NCBI GenBank assembly: GCA_050740975.1
Contig: JBOIEE010000007.1
Span: 1-9,569 of the forward strand
Direction of reading: 5' to 3'
DNA length: 9,569 nt
Origin: JBOHHR01 sp050740975
GTDB lineage: Bacteria; Pseudomonadota; Gammaproteobacteria; JBOHHR01
The position numbers were made by a program, and so were the translations under genes. Shown piece after piece: positions 6,666-9,569 of this stretch. The first letter of the stretch is position 1. The number at the start of each line of letters is the position of its first letter. The notes below the pieces were generated by a model that saw only the letters and a program-made list of their open reading frames with translations, had not been told where the DNA came from and ran no database searches.

Positions 6666-6872
6666 GCATGAAGTGCACAAAGGCCAGAGGTATGATTAGG
6701 CAGCTCTACTGGTCCTCTGGGCAGTAAGGAGGGGGCAGGCGGAGCATTGCCGGTTCCCCTGACCGAGGCGGCGCAGGGGATCTAGACCAATCACGGCGGA
6801 ATCGCCGATATCGGCTTGCCGCCCGATCCTGGACTGACAACTCGCGAGGCTGGCAGCTCGTGTTCCCCCGGC
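6666..6872. other. Non-coding remnant region downstream of the toxin
   Basis: No intact gene is visible. A frame open on the minus strand across 6696-6986 shows no recognisable domain apart from the short transposase-like scrap listed separately. The clearest structure is the 12-base perfect palindrome GCCGATATCGGC (6804-6815), bracketed by GGCGG (6795-6799) and CCGCC (6819-6823), which could fold as one imperfect hairpin. No terminator-like T-run follows it. Confidence 0.4.
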
Positions 6873-6917
6873 AAACAACTGCTTTGCCAAAGCTAGCCCG
6901 ATACGTGTAATCTTCCT
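6873..6917 (-). pseudogene. Scrap resembling the N-terminus of an IS110-type transposase
   Basis: On the minus strand, 15 codons read RKITRIGLALAKQLF. This is close to the start of IS110-family transposases as I remember them (RKITRIGLDLAKQVFQ and similar), which begin at or within a few residues of the start codon. The codon just upstream is GAG rather than a start, the DEDD-type catalytic Asp of GLDLAK is Ala here, and similarity stops after the Phe in all three frames. If real, it is a decayed fragment of an insertion sequence; a chance match over 15 residues cannot be excluded without a search. Confidence 0.4.
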
Positions 6918-6949
6918 CTCAGAGAGCTTGTGACAAAATCTACTGCGCT

Positions 6950-7115
6950 CGGAACCTTGCGTTCCGGTGGTGCTCGGAATCCTCATGTATTTCAGTATAC
7001 ACTGCGATTGCTCGTCCCGTCCTTGGACTCACCCCTGCGGGGCTTGCGCTCCGTTTCGCTCCCGGCGAAACGGTCCTGCGCTCCGGCGGAAAGCCAGGGC
7101 CAGGGAATGGCCCTG
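6950..7115. repeat. Cluster of consecutive perfect hairpins (REP-like or structured RNA candidate)
   Basis: Five stem-loops lie within 166 bases: CGGAAC/GTTCCG (6950-6955 with 6961-6966); TGTAT/ATACA (6986-6990 with 6997-7001); CCCC/GGGG (7032-7035 with 7039-7042); CCGTTTCG/CGAAACGG (7051-7058 with 7066-7073), 8 bp with a 7-base loop; and CAGGGCCA/TGGCCCTG (7095-7102 with 7108-7115), 8 bp with a 5-base loop. The direct repeat TGCGCTCCG (7045-7053 and 7077-7085) overlaps the start of the fourth stem and follows its end. GGAC (7025-7028) could pair with GTCC (7073-7076) around the middle pair. None is followed by a T-run, so simple terminators are unlikely. No coding frame explains the region. 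Confidence 0.55.
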
Positions 7116-7190
7116 TTTGGCGCGCCGAGGATGCAACGCGACTTTCCTTCGCTCGCGACGATTTTTTCGCAAGCTCTCAGAATTCCCCGC

Positions 7191-7217
7191 CCGCGGTTTT
7201 GACAGTGAATTCCGCGG
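7191..7217 (+). promoter_or_regulatory. TTGACA flanked by CCGCGG repeats upstream of hom
   Basis: A consensus -35 hexamer TTGACA (7199-7204) lies between two CCGCGG palindromes (7191-7196 and 7212-7217). GAATTCC is also repeated (7180-7186 and 7207-7213). No reasonable -10 box is found 16-18 bases after TTGACA, so a promoter here is uncertain, but the symmetric flanks could be an operator or a short stem. No threonine/isoleucine-rich leader peptide with an attenuator was seen before hom. Confidence 0.3.
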
Positions 7218-7254
7218 CAAGGGAAGCTACCTATCAACTCCTTAGACCGATAGC

Positions 7255-7259
7255 GGAGG
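7255..7259 (+). promoter_or_regulatory. Shine-Dalgarno that fixes the TTG start of hom
   Basis: A perfect GGAGG ends six bases before the TTG at 7266. The hom frame has a TAG stop at 7251-7253, and the ATG at 7270 is out of frame, so TTG is the only start that keeps the nucleotide-binding strand. Confidence 0.75.
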
Positions 7260-7265
7260 CATCGA

Positions 7266-8576
7266 TTGGATGCAGTAAAAGTTGGGCTGCTCGGGGTGGG
7301 CACCGTAGGCGGCGGCACCCTCAATGTGCTGCGGCGGAACTCCGAAGAAATATTCCGTCGGGCGGGGCGTGCCATTGCCATCGAGCGGGCGGTGGTGCGC
7401 GATCGGACAAAATCGCGCATTTCTTCCCTGGAGGGGATTCAGTTATCCGCTGATCCGCTTAGCGTTGTCGACGATCCCGACATTCAAATCGTGGCTGAGC
7501 TCATCGGCGGCCTGGAGCCCGCGCGAACGCTGATCTTGCGCGCTATCGCCCAGGGCAAGCACATCGTCACCGCCAATAAAGCGGTCATCGCTTTGCACGG
7601 GAATGAAATCTTCGACAGCGCCCAAGAGCGAGGGGTGATGGTGGCGTTCGAAGCCGCAGTTGCCGGCGGCATACCGGTTATTAAGACGGTGCGCGAGGCG
7701 ATGGCCGGAAACCGCGTGGAATGGCTCGCGGGTATCATCAACGGTACCAGCAATTTCATCTTGAGCGGGATGTGCCACCAGGGCCGCGGCTTTGATGACG
7801 TTCTGGCACAGGCGCAGCAGCTGGGGTACGCGGAGGCCGATTCGACCTTTGATATTGATGGCACCGATGCCGCTCATAAGCTGACCATACTGTCGGCGAT
7901 CGCCTTCGGGATCCCCCTGCAGTTCGACAAGGTTTACCGCGAAGGCATAGACCGCATCCAACCCGATGATGTGGCCTACGCACGGCAACTCGGTTACTGT
8001 ATCAAACACTTAGGTATCGCGCGCCATACCGGTGAGCGGATCGAGCTGCGCGTGCATCCCACCCTGATCCCCGAGCGCAGGCTGTTAGCAAACGTCGATG
8101 GGGTGATGAATGCGGTGCTGATCAAGGGCGATGCCGCCGGGCCTATGGTCTTGTATGGGGCGGGAGCCGGGGCCGAGCCGACCGCTTCCGCGGTAATCGC
8201 CGATCTGGTCGATGTGGTCAGGGCCTTGACCGCCGATCCGGGAAATCGCGTGCCCCACCTCGCCTTCCAACCCCATGCTTTATCTGATCTGTCCATCGCC
8301 CGCATGGAGGAGGTGGAGACGGCGTATTATCTGCGCGTGAGCGCGCTCGACCGCCCCGGTGTGCTGGCGGATGTCACCCGCATCCTGGGCGATCTCGCGA
8401 TCAGCATCGAGGCGATACGGCAACAAGAGCCCAGCGGCGAACAAACCCATGTGCCGATCGTGATCCTTACCCATCGGGTACGCGAGCAAGCTATGAACCA
8501 GGCCATCGCGCGCATCCAAGGCCTGCAATCGATTCAGGACGCCGTGACGCGGATCCGACTGGAAACCTTGGAGTAA
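7266..8576 (+). CDS. hom: Homoserine dehydrogenase with C-terminal ACT domain
   Basis: Hom reduces aspartate semialdehyde to homoserine with NAD(P)H, the branch point to threonine and methionine. The 436 residues are typical of the monofunctional enzyme; no aspartokinase is fused. The Rossmann segment is VGLLGVGTVGGGTL (residues 6-19), with TANKA (102-106) at the cofactor and substrate cleft. AAVAGGIPVIKTVREA (130-145), GIINGTSNFIL (157-167) and DIDGTDAAHKLTIL (196-209) form the catalytic domain, where Asp201 and Lys205 match the catalytic Asp219/Lys223 spacing of yeast. Residues about 354-430 form an ACT domain (YYLRVSALDRPGVLADVTRI), the usual site for threonine feedback inhibition. Translation starts at TTG 7266 behind GGAGG. 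thrC follows after 39 bases, so the two are almost certainly an operon. Confidence 0.97.
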   Translation: MDAVKVGLLGVGTVGGGTLNVLRRNSEEIFRRAGRAIAIERAVVRDRTKSRISSLEGIQLSADPLSVVDDPDIQIVAELIGGLEPARTLILRAIAQGKHIVTANKAVIALHGNEIFDSAQERGVMVAFEAAVAGGIPVIKTVREAMAGNRVEWLAGIINGTSNFILSGMCHQGRGFDDVLAQAQQLGYAEADSTFDIDGTDAAHKLTILSAIAFGIPLQFDKVYREGIDRIQPDDVAYARQLGYCIKHLGIARHTGERIELRVHPTLIPERRLLANVDGVMNAVLIKGDAAGPMVLYGAGAGAEPTASAVIADLVDVVRALTADPGNRVPHLAFQPHALSDLSIARMEEVETAYYLRVSALDRPGVLADVTRILGDLAISIEAIRQQEPSGEQTHVPIVILTHRVREQAMNQAIARIQGLQSIQDAVTRIRLETLE

Positions 8577-8583
8577 CACGCCT

Positions 8584-8619
8584 ATGGTAGCCAAACAGAA
8601 AAAAGATGAGACAGCATGA
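8584..8619 (+). CDS. 11-residue ORF bridging hom and thrC, possible coupling peptide
   Basis: In the hom-thrC gap, an ATG at 8584 opens MVAKQKKDETA and its TGA overlaps the thrC ATG as ATGA (8616-8619). GGAG within the last hom codons (just before the stop at 8574-8576) lies about ten bases upstream and could serve as its Shine-Dalgarno. thrC itself has only a poor GAG six bases ahead, so ribosomes ending here could restart on thrC. No known peptide family is matched, and it may be chance. Confidence 0.25.
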   Translation: MVAKQKKDETA

Positions 8620-9569
8620 GCACCCGCTATACCGGTTTGATCGAGCGCTATCGGCAACGGCTGCCGATCGGTGATGACGCTCTGGTGATCAGCTTGGGCG
8701 AGGGCAACACCCCCCTCATTCGCTTGCACAACATCCCCCGCCTGCTGGGTCGAGAAGTAGACATCTACGTCAAGTACGAGGGGCTTAACCCCACCGGCTC
8801 GTTTAAGGATCGGGGTATGACGGTGGCGGTGACCAAGGCTGTGGAAGATGGGGCGCGCGCCATTATTTGCGCTTCCACTGGCAATACCTCGGCCTCGGCG
8901 GCCGCCTATGCCGCCCGCGCCGGGATCGCCGCGTTTGTGTTGATCCCGGAAGGAAAGATAGCCTTGGGTAAGCTGGCCCAGGCGATGATCCAGGGGGCTT
9001 TGGTGATTCAGATCGAGGGCAATTTCGATCACGGCATGCAGCTGGTCAAAGAAACCGCGCAGGATACCGCTGTTACCATTGTCAACTCGATCAATCCGTT
9101 TCGCTTGCAAGGCCAAAAGACCGCCGCCTTCGAGATCATCGAGGAGTTGGGCCAAGCACCGGATTATCATTGCTTGCCGGTAGGCAACGCCGGAAACATC
9201 AGTGCCTATTGGATGGGATACCAGGAATACTTCAACGAGGGCACGGCTGTTAACCGGCCCCGCCTGTGCGGCTACCAGGCGAGCGGCGCCGCGCCGTTTC
9301 TGCGCGGAGCGATGGTCGCCAACCCAGAAACCGTGGCGACCGCGATCCGGATCGGCCATCCGCAGTCCTGGGAAAGAGCCTGGGCGGCGCAAAAGGAGTC
9401 CGAGGGTTGGTTTGCGGAATTAAGCGACGAGGAAATACTGGCCGCCCAAAAATTGCTCGCCGAGCGGGAAGGAATATTCTGCGAGCCTGCTTCGGCGGCG
9501 TCGCTAGGGGGCGCGATGCGAGATATCACCAGCGGCAAGATCCGAGAAGGAAGCCGGGTGGTCTGTACC
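8616..9569 (+). CDS. thrC: Threonine synthase (3' end outside window)
   Basis: ThrC is a PLP enzyme that converts O-phosphohomoserine to threonine, the last step of the pathway begun by Hom. The frame is open from ATG 8616 to the right edge, giving 318 residues of a type usually about 350-360 long. LGEGNTPLIRL (28-37) is the substrate loop, NPTGSFKDRG (58-67) holds the PLP Schiff-base lysine Lys64, and ASTGNTSASAAAYAARAG (86-103) follows as in fold-type II enzymes. PVGNAGNISAYW (188-199) is the glycine loop for the PLP phosphate, and GIFCEPASAAS lies near the edge. This is the compact class found in hom-thrC operons, not the longer class with an extended N-terminus found in E. coli and yeast. 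Its start overlaps the stop of an 11-codon ORF, which suggests coupled translation. Confidence 0.97.
   Translation, partial: MSTRYTGLIERYRQRLPIGDDALVISLGEGNTPLIRLHNIPRLLGREVDIYVKYEGLNPTGSFKDRGMTVAVTKAVEDGARAIICASTGNTSASAAAYAARAGIAAFVLIPEGKIALGKLAQAMIQGALVIQIEGNFDHGMQLVKETAQDTAVTIVNSINPFRLQGQKTAAFEIIEELGQAPDYHCLPVGNAGNISAYWMGYQEYFNEGTAVNRPRLCGYQASGAAPFLRGAMVANPETVATAIRIGHPQSWERAWAAQKESEGWFAELSDEEILAAQKLLAEREGIFCEPASAASLGGAMRDITSGKIREGSRVVCT

Noticed and set aside
6666..7254. Search for a tRNA, CRISPR array or threonine attenuator in the gap before hom.
   Set aside because: No T-loop-like sequence with a matching acceptor stem, no regularly spaced direct repeats, and no Thr/Ile-rich leader ORF was found.
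6992..7420. 142-codon minus-strand frame across the hairpin cluster and the start of hom.
   Set aside because: It is antisense to the conserved Hom nucleotide-binding region and shows no domain; the hairpins explain the open frame's odd composition better.
8280..9392. Long minus-strand frame (370 codons) across the end of hom and most of thrC.
   Set aside because: It is antisense to two well-recognised enzymes, has no recognisable domain, and long antisense frames are common opposite GC-rich genes.

Overview
The window (about 9.6 kb, moderately GC-rich) looks like ordinary chromosome of a proteobacterium, most likely a gammaproteobacterium. The reasons are the set of housekeeping proteins (PEP carboxylase, DusA, PBP4-type DacB, HtpG, homoserine dehydrogenase, threonine synthase) and their sequence character. 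This assignment is inferred from protein flavour only.

Layout, left to right. The 3' part of ppc runs in from the left edge (+) and converges on dusA (-) across a gap of only 19 bases. Upstream of dusA on the same strand lies dacB. DacB is divergent from htpG (+), and the roughly 300 bases between them hold a heat-shock-like promoter and a structured htpG 5' UTR. After htpG comes a gene-poor stretch, then a small type II toxin-antitoxin module: a Phd/YefM-family antitoxin overlapping a FitB/VapC-like PIN-domain toxin. The module has a good sigma-70 promoter overlaid by repeated TGTCTA/TAGACA operator-like hexamers. The toxin is broken by a single-base frameshift close to its 3' end. About 600 bases without an intact gene follow. 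They hold several perfect stem-loops and a 15-residue scrap resembling the N-terminus of an IS110-type transposase, so this looks like a decayed accessory patch. The window closes with hom and thrC (+), a threonine biosynthesis pair; thrC runs off the right edge.

Functional links. PEP carboxylase feeds oxaloacetate towards aspartate, and Hom and ThrC act further along the aspartate-to-threonine route, although ppc is too far from hom-thrC to share a transcript. DacB (peptidoglycan endopeptidase/carboxypeptidase), DusA (tRNA dihydrouridylation) and HtpG (Hsp90 chaperone) are independent housekeeping functions. The accessory part is roughly 5.7-7.2 kb.

I see no clear new multi-gene system. The items most worth checking are the frameshifted toxin next to an apparently intact antitoxin, the mutually exclusive pairings around the htpG start codon (possible RNA thermometer), and the hairpin cluster upstream of hom.
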